A DNA stretch of 9,467 nt from Desulfobulbaceae bacterium (GTDB lineage Bacteria; Desulfobacterota; Desulfobulbia; Desulfobulbales; Desulfobulbaceae), in the NCBI GenBank assembly GCA_011322715.1, contig DRLX01000403.1, forward strand, positions 1 through 9,467, written 5' to 3'. Numbering within the stretch: the stretch's first letter is position 1; each line of letters begins with the position of its first letter. A program made the position numbers and the translations under genes. A model generated the notes under the pieces. It saw nothing but the letters and a program-made list of their open reading frames with translations, did not search any database and was not told the origin of the DNA. Below, piece after piece: positions 1 through 7,179 of the stretch.

Positions 1-38
1 AGGATCAGGGTTTCTTCATCAAGAAATATTTTCTTCAT
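1..38 (-). CDS. Possible 5' end of a minus-strand gene leaving the window
   Basis: Reading the minus strand from 38 to 1 gives an ATG followed by twelve open codons (MKKIFLDEETLI), with AAGGA about 12 bases upstream as a weak ribosome-binding site. Only this fragment is visible, so neither the gene nor its product can be established. The residues resemble the N-terminus of some phosphoribosyltransferase-type proteins, but that is a guess from memory of family openings. If real, the gene is divergent from nfo and both would be driven from the 39-382 interval. Confidence 0.3.
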   Translation of the reverse strand, partial: MKKIFLDEETLI

Positions 39-73
39 ACCGGTTGCGTATCCTTGGAAGACCCCTTTTGGTA

Positions 74-103
74 AGCCATAACAACTTGGTATAATTGATG
101 GCT
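74..103. repeat. Short inverted repeat (AGCCAT/ATGGCT)
   Basis: AGCCAT (74-79) pairs with ATGGCT (98-103). Three more pairs, CAA (82-84) with TTG (95-97), form after a two-base bulge. There is no T run on either side, so it is a poor rho-independent terminator candidate. It lies in the first part of the non-coding interval, upstream of the possible minus-strand gene at the left edge. Confidence 0.4.
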
Positions 104-130
104 CAATAAAACTTCGATCTACTGCGTCGT

Positions 131-188
131 GTGTCCTGTGGCGATTCTCGACGTACTACATGTATAGTCAAGACCCGCCACAGAACAC
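131..188. repeat. Long-arm inverted repeat (13-bp arms)
   Basis: The left arm is GTGTCCTGTGGCG (131-143) and the right arm is CGCCACAGAACAC (176-188). They are complementary at 12 of 13 positions. The one mismatch (C135 against A184) becomes a G-U wobble in a minus-strand transcript. The 32-base loop contains a smaller imperfect dyad around ACATGT. A further hairpin, CGGAG (196-200)/CTCCG (212-216), follows at once. It could be a repeat element, a folded RNA or a remnant of a mobile-element end. Confidence 0.55.
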
Positions 189-382
189 TGCTCCTCGGAG
201 TCTACGCTTCGCTCCGCTTACCTGTATATCTGTGTTTTTACTTAGCCATCTTCAAGCATTGTCTGGACTTTTTACGAGTTCATCAGATGTAAAAAATATC
301 GTCCATCTTTGTCTCTGGCCGTTATTGTTTGCTACTTGCCTGTCAACCCTTAATAGAAAAACCTTGAATCTGGAATAACAAC

Positions 383-1252
383 ATGCCCTATCTTGGAGCC
401 CATGAATCGGTAAGCGGTGGTCTGCATCTTGCCTTTGAGCGCATCCTGCAGGTCGGCGGTGAATCTCTGCAGATTTTCACCCGTAATCAGCGCCAGTGGA
501 AGGCGCCGCCGCTGTCGGAGACGGAAATTGCGGCGTTTACCAATGCCTGGAAAGAGGCGGGGAATATGCCGGTCGCCTCCCATGCCTCCTATCTGATCAA
601 TCTCGGCAGCAGCAAGCCTGAACAGGCGGAAAAGTCGGTTGCCGCCTTTGCTGACGAGTTACAGCGCTGCGCCCTGCTTGGTATTTCCTTTGCGGTTTTC
701 CATCCGGGCAGTCACGGCGGGGCGGGGGTGGAAACAGGGCTTGCCAATGTAACCACTCATCTTGACCAGGTGCTTGAGCGGGCAGGGGATGGATGTGCGG
801 CGGTAACCGTTCTTCTGGAAACAACAGCAGGCCAGGGGACCGGCCTTGGTTACAGGTTCGAGGAATTGGCCTATATTCTGGAAAATACAAGATATCCCGA
901 CCGGTTAGGCGTCTGTGTCGATACCTGCCATATCTTTGCCGCCGGGTATGACATCCGCACGCCCGCAACCTATGCGGCCACCTTTGCCGAATTCGACCGG
1001 ATCATCGGCGTTGATCGCATCCGGTTTTTTCACCTCAACGATTCAAAAAAGGAACTCGGCTCGCGGGTGGACAGGCATGAACATATCGGCAAGGGATGTA
1101 TCGGCCTGGAGGGATTTCGCTCTCTGGTCAATGATCCACGTTTCAGCGGCCATGCCATGACCCTGGAAACCCCCAAGAGCAAAGACCTGGCCGAAGACCG
1201 GGAGAATCTTGCCGTTCTCCGCAGCCTGTCGGCCGCGGAGTCCGGCGGATAA
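383..1252 (+). CDS. nfo: Endonuclease IV (AP endonuclease, Nfo family)
   Basis: This is a zinc-dependent apurinic/apyrimidinic endonuclease of base excision repair, a cytoplasmic TIM-barrel enzyme that cuts the backbone 5' of abasic sites and trims blocked 3' ends. Its 289 residues match the usual length of about 280-290. All nine metal ligands expected from the E. coli enzyme can be placed: H67, H107 (FHPGSH), E146 (LLETTAGQG), D180 and H183 (CVDTCHIFAAGYD), H217 (FHLNDSK), D230 and H232 (RVDRHEHIGKG), and E262 (LETPK). The N-terminal GAHESVSGG is also typical. The ATG at 383 has only a weak GGA nine bases upstream. The gene stands alone on the plus strand and converges on the FN3 gene with four bases between stop codons, so any terminator must lie inside the neighbour. 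Confidence 0.96.
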   Translation: MPYLGAHESVSGGLHLAFERILQVGGESLQIFTRNQRQWKAPPLSETEIAAFTNAWKEAGNMPVASHASYLINLGSSKPEQAEKSVAAFADELQRCALLGISFAVFHPGSHGGAGVETGLANVTTHLDQVLERAGDGCAAVTVLLETTAGQGTGLGYRFEELAYILENTRYPDRLGVCVDTCHIFAAGYDIRTPATYAATFAEFDRIIGVDRIRFFHLNDSKKELGSRVDRHEHIGKGCIGLEGFRSLVNDPRFSGHAMTLETPKSKDLAEDRENLAVLRSLSAAESGG

Positions 1253-1256
1253 AATC

Positions 1257-3386
1257 CTATTCGGGCCGCATGATGACCAACGGTTCGGAGTAGGCGCTTT
1301 CCAGACCGTCCTGGTCCACGGCCCGGACCAGAAATTTGAATTCCGAGCCCGGTTTCACCGGATGGGGATAGAAAAATTGTGGTTTTTTAGAATCACCCAG
1401 TTGTCCGGAGAGGAAGCTGCCGTTGCTGATTTCGTAATGATCAATATCCGGCTCCGGATTTTTTTTCCATGAAAGAAGGATGCCGCTTGGGCCGACAATT
1501 GCCTTGAGCCCTTTCGGTTGTACGGGAGGATGTTTGGTCGTTGCATGAACAACCGCTGACCATGCACCGGTCAGGCCGTCCTGATCAACGGCGCGAATCC
1601 GGTACCAGTATGTTCGGCTGTCCGCAAGACCCATATCGGTATAGGTCGTTTTCTTCGGCCCGACGGTTGTGATTTTTGTCCGTATATTATCGGCAATTGT
1701 TCCGCGATAGATTTCGTAATGGTCAATATCCGGTTCGGGATTCGGCTGCCATCCCAGGTTGATCTTCCGGAAAAGGCCGTTTGCCGCCTTAACGCCGATG
1801 ACCGCCTGTGGCGCCGCTTTGGTGATGGCGGAGACGGTCCCCGAATCGGGAGACTGGGCCTCTACCACGTTGACGGCCCGCAGACGGTACCAATAGGTGG
1901 TGTCGTTTTGCAGGGGATGCTCCCAGCTGCCGTCATCCACATACTGCTGGTTTTCCCGGCCACTGACATATTCGATTTGCTGAAAAGGCCCTTTGGGTGC
2001 CTGCGCTCTGAAAATGGCATAGCCGACAACATCAGGATCACTTGAGGCCGCCCATGCCAGCGGGATTTTTTTCGGCTGCCTGTCAATGGCCTGCAGGTTT
2101 GTCGGCGGTTGCGGTACTCCCTTGGTTGTCGCCGACACAATCTGCGAATCCTCACTGGTAACGCCGACGATATTACGGGTTCGAATGATATAAAAATAAC
2201 GACTGTTATCGGCCAGTACCCCGTAACGGCTGTATCCCGAAGGCTGGCCTTTATCAATATAGGTCTGCTGGTCCCGGCCGCTGACAATGGCGATTTTTTT
2301 AAACGGACCGTCAGAATTGACGCTGCGGTAAATGACATACTCCTTGACCGTGGGATCCTGTGACGGCTCCCAGAAGAGTTGGATATGGCGCAGGCTGCCG
2401 CCCGCCGCGTGCAGGTTGTGCACTGAACTCGGCGCGCCGGTGGTGGTTATGGCAAAGGGTGTAGCCGGTACGTTAGCCAGACCGGCATTGTTGATCCCTA
2501 TGACGGTATAATAGTAACTGGTGGCATCCCGTAATCCATGATCAACCAGAATGAGCGGTGTCTTGTTCGCCACCGGTGGTCCGGTAGGTCGAAAGACGGC
2601 TTTAGGGTCTTCGGCCCGGAGGAGTTGATACCGGGAAAAAATATGGGGCGGATTTGGTTGCAGTACGATTCGAACAGAGCGAATATCGCCCTGGGTGGAC
2701 AGGACCTCCGGTTGTGGCAACTGGGTGGAGAAGATATCGCCCTTGGAGACCATCTTTTTTTCCAGGGCGGCTATTGCCTGCGCAAGGATGGTTGTCGTTT
2801 CTTTTGTTTTTTCCTGTGCCGGGACAACATCCTGGTGTGAAATGGTAAGTTTCCAGACCGGTTGTCCGTTACGCGTGTCCCACATGACAATGTCCCAGGT
2901 CGTGACCGGTGTGCTGTCAAGGCGAACGAGAAGTTCACCGATTTTCTGCCGGGGGTGTGCCTCAGCAGTGATTATCGCACTTGCCCGCAGATCGATACCT
3001 GCTTGATGGGCCAGTTCCGCCATCGAAAGATTTTTATCGGATTTCAGCTTTTTTTTCAGCCAGGATTCTACGTTTTCCGGCCGCAGGACATGATATTTAT
3101 GCAGGTTGCCGAGCGCCCTGGATAACGCGTTACTCAGCGGTTCGTCGATGGTTTCCCCTTCCGTCAGTGCCGGCAGCAGAATAACTGATTTATAAATAGT
3201 CAGCCGGGCGTCCGGACTAACCTGGACATTGATAACAGGAGGGGCCGTCCTTTGTGCCGATGGTTTGTCGGCCCAGGCGGTCGGGGATAAAAACGTAAGG
3301 GTAATAATCGCCGATGTGATGAACAGACAAAGTGTTCTCCTGTTCCAGCCGGTTTGACTGTCATGTTGGTTCGCATGCTTACTCAT
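1257..3386 (-). CDS. Exported multi-domain fibronectin type III protein
   Basis: The 709-residue protein opens with a Sec signal peptide: basic WNRR at 14-17, hydrophobic residues 19-35, and an AWA-D cleavage site near 39/40. There is no lipobox, so the product is probably periplasmic or released. Residues about 55-215 form a distinct alpha/beta domain (SVILLPAL near 68, YHVLRPENVESWL near 98, AELAHQAGIDLRASAIITAE near 123, WDIVMWDTRNGQPVWK near 164). This layout resembles TolB-N/CsgG/LpoB-like domains of outer-membrane proteins, which is inference only. Five FN3-type units follow at about 234-316, 318-422, 424-523, 525-618 and 620-707, each ending in a YWYRIRAVDQDGL-like strand. The last two share NPEPDIDHYEI. 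Start: ATG at 3386 with AAAGGA 6-11 bases upstream. No enzymatic motif is visible. A role in envelope protein contacts is plausible but unproven. Confidence 0.9.
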   Translation of the reverse strand: MSKHANQHDSQTGWNRRTLCLFITSAIITLTFLSPTAWADKPSAQRTAPPVINVQVSPDARLTIYKSVILLPALTEGETIDEPLSNALSRALGNLHKYHVLRPENVESWLKKKLKSDKNLSMAELAHQAGIDLRASAIITAEAHPRQKIGELLVRLDSTPVTTWDIVMWDTRNGQPVWKLTISHQDVVPAQEKTKETTTILAQAIAALEKKMVSKGDIFSTQLPQPEVLSTQGDIRSVRIVLQPNPPHIFSRYQLLRAEDPKAVFRPTGPPVANKTPLILVDHGLRDATSYYYTVIGINNAGLANVPATPFAITTTGAPSSVHNLHAAGGSLRHIQLFWEPSQDPTVKEYVIYRSVNSDGPFKKIAIVSGRDQQTYIDKGQPSGYSRYGVLADNSRYFYIIRTRNIVGVTSEDSQIVSATTKGVPQPPTNLQAIDRQPKKIPLAWAASSDPDVVGYAIFRAQAPKGPFQQIEYVSGRENQQYVDDGSWEHPLQNDTTYWYRLRAVNVVEAQSPDSGTVSAITKAAPQAVIGVKAANGLFRKINLGWQPNPEPDIDHYEIYRGTIADNIRTKITTVGPKKTTYTDMGLADSRTYWYRIRAVDQDGLTGAWSAVVHATTKHPPVQPKGLKAIVGPSGILLSWKKNPEPDIDHYEISNGSFLSGQLGDSKKPQFFYPHPVKPGSEFKFLVRAVDQDGLESAYSEPLVIMRPE
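1429..1742. repeat. DNA-level repeat between the last two FN3 units
   Basis: Positions 1429-1460 and 1711-1742 are direct copies of 32 bases with three mismatches, 282 bases (94 codons, one FN3 period) apart. Both encode the NPEPDIDHYEI strand on the minus strand. A second pair, around 1300-1320 and 1576-1596, encodes the RAVDQDGL strand. The near identity points to a relatively recent tandem duplication or ongoing gene conversion of the C-terminal module. The first three FN3 units lack this similarity. Confidence 0.7.
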
Positions 3387-3434
3387 GGGTATCCTTTCTT
3401 GTATGCTGGTGGGCGATTTTTTTCTCTGTCTGAA

Positions 3435-3463
3435 ATTATATCAGATAGCCCTGTTTTTGAAAA
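3435..3463 (-). promoter_or_regulatory. Sigma-70-type promoter for the FN3 gene
   Basis: On the minus strand a perfect TATAAT (3440-3435) lies 17 bases after TTTTCA (3463-3458, four of six matches to TTGACA). TGA directly before the -10 makes an extended -10 (TGnTATAAT). Transcription would start near 3428, giving a 5' leader of about 40 bases before the ATG at 3386. The -10 lies within a small dyad, TCTGA (3429-3433) and TCAGA (3441-3445), which could be an operator. No regulator is encoded nearby. Confidence 0.55.
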
Positions 3464-3483
3464 CCGGCGGAAAAAGGTTTTTC

Positions 3484-4788
3484 TTACTGGACGGCAAGGG
3501 CCATGGTTCTGACCCGGTCAAGTGTTTTGTTGATGTTAATGATACGAAGCCTGCCCTGTTCAAGCACAAGCCGACCATCGATGATTACCGTGCGCACGTC
3601 CGCTCCGCTTGCCGCATAGACCAGGAGATCCGGCGTGTATAATGGGGTAAGATGCGGCTGCTGCAGGTCAATGAGGATGATATCCGCCGGTTGTCCGGGC
3701 AGTAATACTCCTGCATGACCGGGAAATCCACTGATGGAGGCGCCATCGGTGGTGGCCATGGCAAGAATTGTTTTTGCCGGGACGGCCACCGGATCAAGCT
3801 TGTGCAGTTTCTGCACCTTGGCGCAGACATTCATTTCCCGGAACATGTCAAGACTGTTGTTGGAGGCGCAGCCGTCGGTGCCCAATCCTGCCCTGACCCC
3901 GTGTGCAAACATGGCGGGCAGGTCAGCCATGCCGGAGGCAAGTTTCAGATTGCTCTGGGGACAGAGAACCACCGGACTTCCCTGTCCGGCCAGGATATCC
4001 ATATCGTCATGGTCGGCCCAGACACAATGGACACAGATGGTTTGTGTATCAAGGATGCCCAGGGCATGCAGGTGCTGTATCGGGGTGCGGCCAAGGGGTT
4101 CCTGAATCATGGATATTTCGTGTTCTGTTTCCGCCACATGGATATACAGCTGGACGTTATATTCGCGGGCAAGTTGTTTCGCTTTCTGCAAGGTGGTGTT
4201 TGAGCAGGTATACGGGGAATGGGCAAAAAGCGCCGGTTTGATCAATGGATTTTTTCCCTGCCATTCATTGATGAAAGACGCCGCAGCTTCAATATTGTTT
4301 TTCGGGTCGGGTACGCCGGGCGCGGGAAAGTCAATGATGCCCTGGGCGACAACCGCCCGCAGGCCCGCATCAGCAAAGGCCCGGGCTACTTCGGTTTCAA
4401 AGAAATAGCCGTCGGCGGTTGTCGTGGTACCGGAAAGGATCATTTCGGCTGCGGCGAGGGTGCTGCACCAATAGACCATTTCCGGGTTGACGTGGTCGGC
4501 TTCTGCCGGGAAAATATGATTGTCCAGCCAGTCGGTAAGCTCCAGATCATCGGCCAGCCCCCGAAACAGGGTCATGGGCGCATGTCCGTGCAGATTGACC
4601 AGGCCCGGCATGGTGAGCATTCCCCTGCCGTCAAGTATGCGTTTGGCCCGCCGACCGCCATACTGTTCCATGGATCCGGCGTAGATAATGGTTCCGCCGT
4701 GGATGGCAACACATCCGGAGGGGATAAGGGTATTGTTGCCCGGGTCGGGCAGGAGCAGGGTATCGGTAATGAGGATGTCGGGTTCCAT
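3484..4788 (-). CDS. mtaD: Amidohydrolase, MTA/SAH deaminase type
   Basis: This is a cytoplasmic metal-dependent deaminase of the amidohydrolase superfamily (ATZ/TRZ branch). Close family members deaminate 5'-methylthioadenosine or S-adenosylhomocysteine to the inosine forms in methyl-cycle salvage. From the chosen ATG the product has 434 residues. Metal and catalytic residues: H67 and H69 (LHGHAPMTLFRGLADD), H190 (AHSPYTCS, substrate side), H217 and E220 (HVAETEHE), H254 (CVHCVW), and D305 (GLGTDGCASNNSLDM). The C-terminal GQPADIILIDL is the returning beta-sandwich strand. HAPMTLFRG and GTDGCASNNS strongly favour the MTA/SAH group, although guanine deaminase or s-triazine hydrolase relatives share the fold. 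An in-frame GTG at 4833 would add 15 residues, but neither start has a clear ribosome-binding site. MEPDILITD fits family N-termini better. Confidence 0.87.
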   Translation of the reverse strand: MEPDILITDTLLLPDPGNNTLIPSGCVAIHGGTIIYAGSMEQYGGRRAKRILDGRGMLTMPGLVNLHGHAPMTLFRGLADDLELTDWLDNHIFPAEADHVNPEMVYWCSTLAAAEMILSGTTTTADGYFFETEVARAFADAGLRAVVAQGIIDFPAPGVPDPKNNIEAAASFINEWQGKNPLIKPALFAHSPYTCSNTTLQKAKQLAREYNVQLYIHVAETEHEISMIQEPLGRTPIQHLHALGILDTQTICVHCVWADHDDMDILAGQGSPVVLCPQSNLKLASGMADLPAMFAHGVRAGLGTDGCASNNSLDMFREMNVCAKVQKLHKLDPVAVPAKTILAMATTDGASISGFPGHAGVLLPGQPADIILIDLQQPHLTPLYTPDLLVYAASGADVRTVIIDGRLVLEQGRLRIININKTLDRVRTMALAVQ

Positions 4789-4903
4789 AACTGCTTGCAA
4801 AATAAAAGATGTATGATTATCAACATGAGACACAAAGATGAACTAGAATTCAGTATACTCAAATAGCCTGGATTCGTATGAAAAAAATGGAGAAAAATAA
4901 CCC

Positions 4904-6001
4904 ATGGGATTTCGCTGTGGAATTGTCGGTCTGCCCAATGTCGGTAAGTCGACCATATTTAATGCCTTGACTGCTGCCGCTATTGATGCGGAAAATTACC
5001 CCTTCTGTACCATTGAGCCTAATGTCGGTGTGGTGGCTGTTCCCGATGAACGTCTTGATCGGCTGGCCGATCTGGTGAAAACCAGGAACAAGGTGGCCAC
5101 CCAGATGGAATTTGTCGATATTGCCGGACTGGTCAAGGGGGCAAGCCGGGGCGAGGGGTTGGGGAACCAGTTTCTCGGTCATATCCGGCAGGTGGATGCC
5201 ATCCTGCATGTGGTACGCTGTTTTGAAGATGATAATATCGTCCACGTGGACGGTTCCATTGATCCCCTGCGTGATCTTGAAGTCATTACCATGGAACTGG
5301 TCATGGCTGACCTGGATACGGTGGAAAAACGGCTGACCAAGGCGAAAAATCAGTCAAAATCAGGGGACAAGAAGTTTTTGGCTGAAGCGGAATTTCTTGT
5401 GGAAGTCCAGCGCATCCTTGATGAAGGGCAACCGGCGCGGATGGTCAACCCCGAAGACGAGACGCAGGAGAGAATTCTGCGCGAACTTTGTCTGTTGACG
5501 ACCAAACCGGTACTCTACGTGGCCAATGTCAGTGAGGATGATCTTGCCGACGGCAATCCGTTTGTCGACCGGTTGCGGGCCCAGTCAGAAAATGAAGGGG
5601 CTTCGGTGGTGACCATTGCCGGTGGGATTGAGCAGGAGTTGAGTCTGCTCGACCAGGAGGAACAAAAGGAATTTCTGGCCGATATGGGCATGGAGGAACC
5701 GGGCCTCAATCGTCTGATTCATGCCGGTTATGATCTGCTGGGGTTGATTACCTATTTCACGGTCGGTGAAAAGGAAACCAAGGCCTGGACCATAACCAGG
5801 GGCACGACCGCGCCGGGGGCCGCCGGAAAGATCCATTCCGATTTTGAACGTGGCTTTATCCGCGCCGAGGTCATCACCTACGATGATTATATCAGTTGCG
5901 GCTCAGAGGCTGCTGCCCGTGATAAGGGGCTCATGCGTTCGGAGGGCAAAGAGTACGTTGTCCAGGACGGTGATTGTATACTGTTTCGGTTCAATGTGTA
6001 G
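4904..6001 (+). CDS. ychF: Ribosome-binding ATPase/GTPase YchF (Obg family)
   Basis: YchF (OLA1 family) is a universally conserved P-loop NTPase of the TRAFAC class. It binds ribosomes, prefers ATP in studied members, and is linked to stress and redox responses. The 365 residues match the standard length of about 363. Visible motifs: Walker A GLPNVGKS (9-16), the YPFCTIEPNVGVVAVPD switch I region (32-48), DIAGLVKGAS (72-81) as the G3 motif, and NVSE (208-211) replacing NKxD, the family hallmark linked to relaxed base specificity. A helical coiled insertion spans about 125-205, and a C-terminal TGS domain spans 280-363. The ATG at 4904 follows GGAG by 11 bases. It is divergent from the amidohydrolase and heads the plus-strand cluster. 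AGTATACT at 4852-4859 could serve as a -10 on either strand, but lacks a matching -35. Confidence 0.96.
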   Translation: MGFRCGIVGLPNVGKSTIFNALTAAAIDAENYPFCTIEPNVGVVAVPDERLDRLADLVKTRNKVATQMEFVDIAGLVKGASRGEGLGNQFLGHIRQVDAILHVVRCFEDDNIVHVDGSIDPLRDLEVITMELVMADLDTVEKRLTKAKNQSKSGDKKFLAEAEFLVEVQRILDEGQPARMVNPEDETQERILRELCLLTTKPVLYVANVSEDDLADGNPFVDRLRAQSENEGASVVTIAGGIEQELSLLDQEEQKEFLADMGMEEPGLNRLIHAGYDLLGLITYFTVGEKETKAWTITRGTTAPGAAGKIHSDFERGFIRAEVITYDDYISCGSEAAARDKGLMRSEGKEYVVQDGDCILFRFNV

Positions 6002-6027
6002 ATGGCCTGTTCATTATACTAGGTCCT

Positions 6028-6033
6028 AAGGAG
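6028..6033 (+). promoter_or_regulatory. Strong ribosome-binding site that fixes the OB-HD start
   Basis: AAGGAG lies five bases before the ATG at 6039. Two GTG codons in frame at 6033 and 6036 overlap or abut this site and so cannot be the true start. The CDS is therefore called from 6039, two residues shorter than the maximal frame. Confidence 0.75.
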
Positions 6034-6038
6034 TGGTG

Positions 6039-7142
6039 ATGCCAGGGAAAAAGGTGTTTGTCAGCGGATTGCAGGAAGGGAGCCGGGTGCGGGAGATGTT
6101 TCTGCTGGCCCGGAAAAATCTTGCCGAGACCAAGGCGGGAAAGCCCTATCTCTCCCTGACCCTTATGGATAAGACCGGTGAAATCGAGGCCCGTGTCTGG
6201 GACAATGCCCTTGCCCTTGATCGTGCTGCCGAGGTTGGCGATGTCGTCGTTGTCCAGGCCATGGTCAAGTCTTATCAAAATCAGGTGCAGCTGACGGTTT
6301 CCGGTCTGCAACGGGCGGAAAAAGAGCAGGTCGCCCTTGCCGATTTCATGCCGGCAAGTAAACGCCCGCCCGAAGAAATGCGGCGGGAACTGGTCGCCCT
6401 GATCGCTTCAGTATCCGATAAAGGATTGCATCGGTTGCTCGAAAATCTTTTCCAGGGCGAGGTGCTGGACAAGTTTTGTCAGGCGCCGGCGGCCAAGAAG
6501 ATGCATCATGCCTATATCGGCGGTCTGCTTGAGCATACCCTGTCGGTTGCCGGTATGGCGGAGAAAACAGCCAGCCATTATTCAGATCTTGACCGGGACC
6601 TGCTGGTCTGTGGTGCGCTTGTCCATGATGTCGCCAAAATTCGGGAATTTAGTTACAGCTCTCTGCCATTTACCTATACCGACAGCGGCCGGATGCTGGG
6701 GCATCTTGTGCTCGGGGTGGAAATGGTGCGGGAGGCCGGCCGTGGAATTGAGGAGTTGAGCTGCTTGAGGATTGACTCCCTGGCCCATCTCGTGGTCAGT
6801 CATCATGGACGACATGAATTCGGTGCGCCGGTGCTTCCCATGACGCCGGAGGCCATTATTCTGCATCACTTGGATGATATGGACGCGAAAATGAATTATA
6901 TAGAAGGGCTGCAGGAAAAACAGGAGGAACCGGGATGGACGGATTTTCAGCGTCCCCTGGAGCGATTTCTCTATCTGCGACCTCTTGACGGGGATAAACC
7001 GAACAGGACAGCTGTGAATTCCCTCACCAATGAGACGGCCCCCCGGAGCCGGTCGGCACGTGCAAAAGCGGGTGGACCAGCGACAGGTCGGCAGCAGAGT
7101 CTGTTTGCCGCCATGCCCGGTCCCGGAAAAATCAGGGGATAG
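6039..7142 (+). CDS. OB-fold/HD-domain 3'-5' exonuclease (YhaM-like)
   Basis: The 367-residue protein has an N-terminal OB fold (about 5-90; KPYLSLTLMDKTGEIEARVWD is the nucleic-acid-binding barrel) and an HD phosphohydrolase domain (about 140-290). HD metal ligands are visible: H166 (LLEHTLSVA), H196-D197 (ALVHDVAKI), H222 (LGHLVLG), H255-H256 (SHHGRHEFG), and D279-D280 (LHHLDDMDAKMNYI). The same order occurs in Bacillus YhaM/CBF1, a metal-dependent 3'-5' exonuclease acting on RNA and single-stranded DNA. The core ends near residue 315. A charged, Ala/Gly/Pro-rich tail of about 50 residues follows, with QQSLF at 352-356, matching the sliding-clamp binding consensus. It starts 37 bases after ychF and is followed 36 bases later by holB, so it is probably co-transcribed. 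Whether the substrate is RNA or DNA cannot be read from sequence. Confidence 0.88.
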   Translation: MPGKKVFVSGLQEGSRVREMFLLARKNLAETKAGKPYLSLTLMDKTGEIEARVWDNALALDRAAEVGDVVVVQAMVKSYQNQVQLTVSGLQRAEKEQVALADFMPASKRPPEEMRRELVALIASVSDKGLHRLLENLFQGEVLDKFCQAPAAKKMHHAYIGGLLEHTLSVAGMAEKTASHYSDLDRDLLVCGALVHDVAKIREFSYSSLPFTYTDSGRMLGHLVLGVEMVREAGRGIEELSCLRIDSLAHLVVSHHGRHEFGAPVLPMTPEAIILHHLDDMDAKMNYIEGLQEKQEEPGWTDFQRPLERFLYLRPLDGDKPNRTAVNSLTNETAPRSRSARAKAGGPATGRQQSLFAAMPGPGKIRG

Positions 7143-7149
7143 AGCAGGC

Positions 7150-7179
7150 ATGTATTTTCTTCAGACCGGATTGATATAG
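7150..7179 (+). other. Nine-codon mini-ORF overlapping the holB start
   Basis: ATG at 7150 reads MYFLQTGLI and stops at TAG 7177-7179. The last base of that stop is the first base of the holB GTG (TAGTG). The holB start has no good ribosome-binding site, so re-initiation after this peptide is one way it could be translated. The mini-ORF's own upstream site (GAGCAGGC) is poor. This may be chance. Confidence 0.15.

Larger units (their letters stand above)
39..382. other. Non-coding, inverted-repeat-rich interval upstream of nfo
   Basis: This 344-base stretch has no convincing gene. An open frame at 160-378 (72 codons) has no family resemblance and no ribosome-binding site, and it begins inside an inverted repeat. 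The first two-thirds holds at least three dyads: 74-103, 131-188 and 196-216 (CGGAG/CTCCG). The hexamer AGCCAT occurs at 74-79 and 244-249 in direct orientation and inverted at 98-103. Positions 250-382 are plainer, AT-richer DNA and probably carry the nfo promoter, but I could not pick a convincing -35/-10 pair. The dyad cluster may be a decayed repeat element or a structured RNA; no transposase is visible. Confidence 0.6.

Noticed and set aside
160..378. 72-codon plus-strand open frame upstream of nfo
   Set aside because: It starts inside the loop of an inverted repeat, has no ribosome-binding site and no recognisable family, and its composition looks like non-coding DNA read through.
1217..1240. 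CTCCGC/GCGGAG hairpin at the end of nfo as a terminator
   Set aside because: It lies within the nfo coding frame, has a 12-base loop, and has no T run on either strand.
3460..3481. AAAACC/GGTTTT dyad as terminator of the amidohydrolase
   Set aside because: The stem is short and AT-rich, and on the minus strand it is followed by CAAAAAC and not a T run.
4789..4833. 15-residue N-terminal extension of the amidohydrolase from GTG 4833
   Set aside because: There is no ribosome-binding site, the residues have no family resemblance, and the ATG at 4788 gives a typical N-terminus.
4852..4859. AGTATACT palindrome as a shared -10 for the divergent amidohydrolase and ychF genes
   Set aside because: TATACT reads on both strands, but no acceptable -35 lies 16-18 bases upstream in either direction.
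6582..7151. 189-codon minus-strand open frame opposite the OB-HD gene
   Set aside because: It is a shadow of a well-supported plus-strand gene with intact HD motifs; the antisense translation shows no domain.
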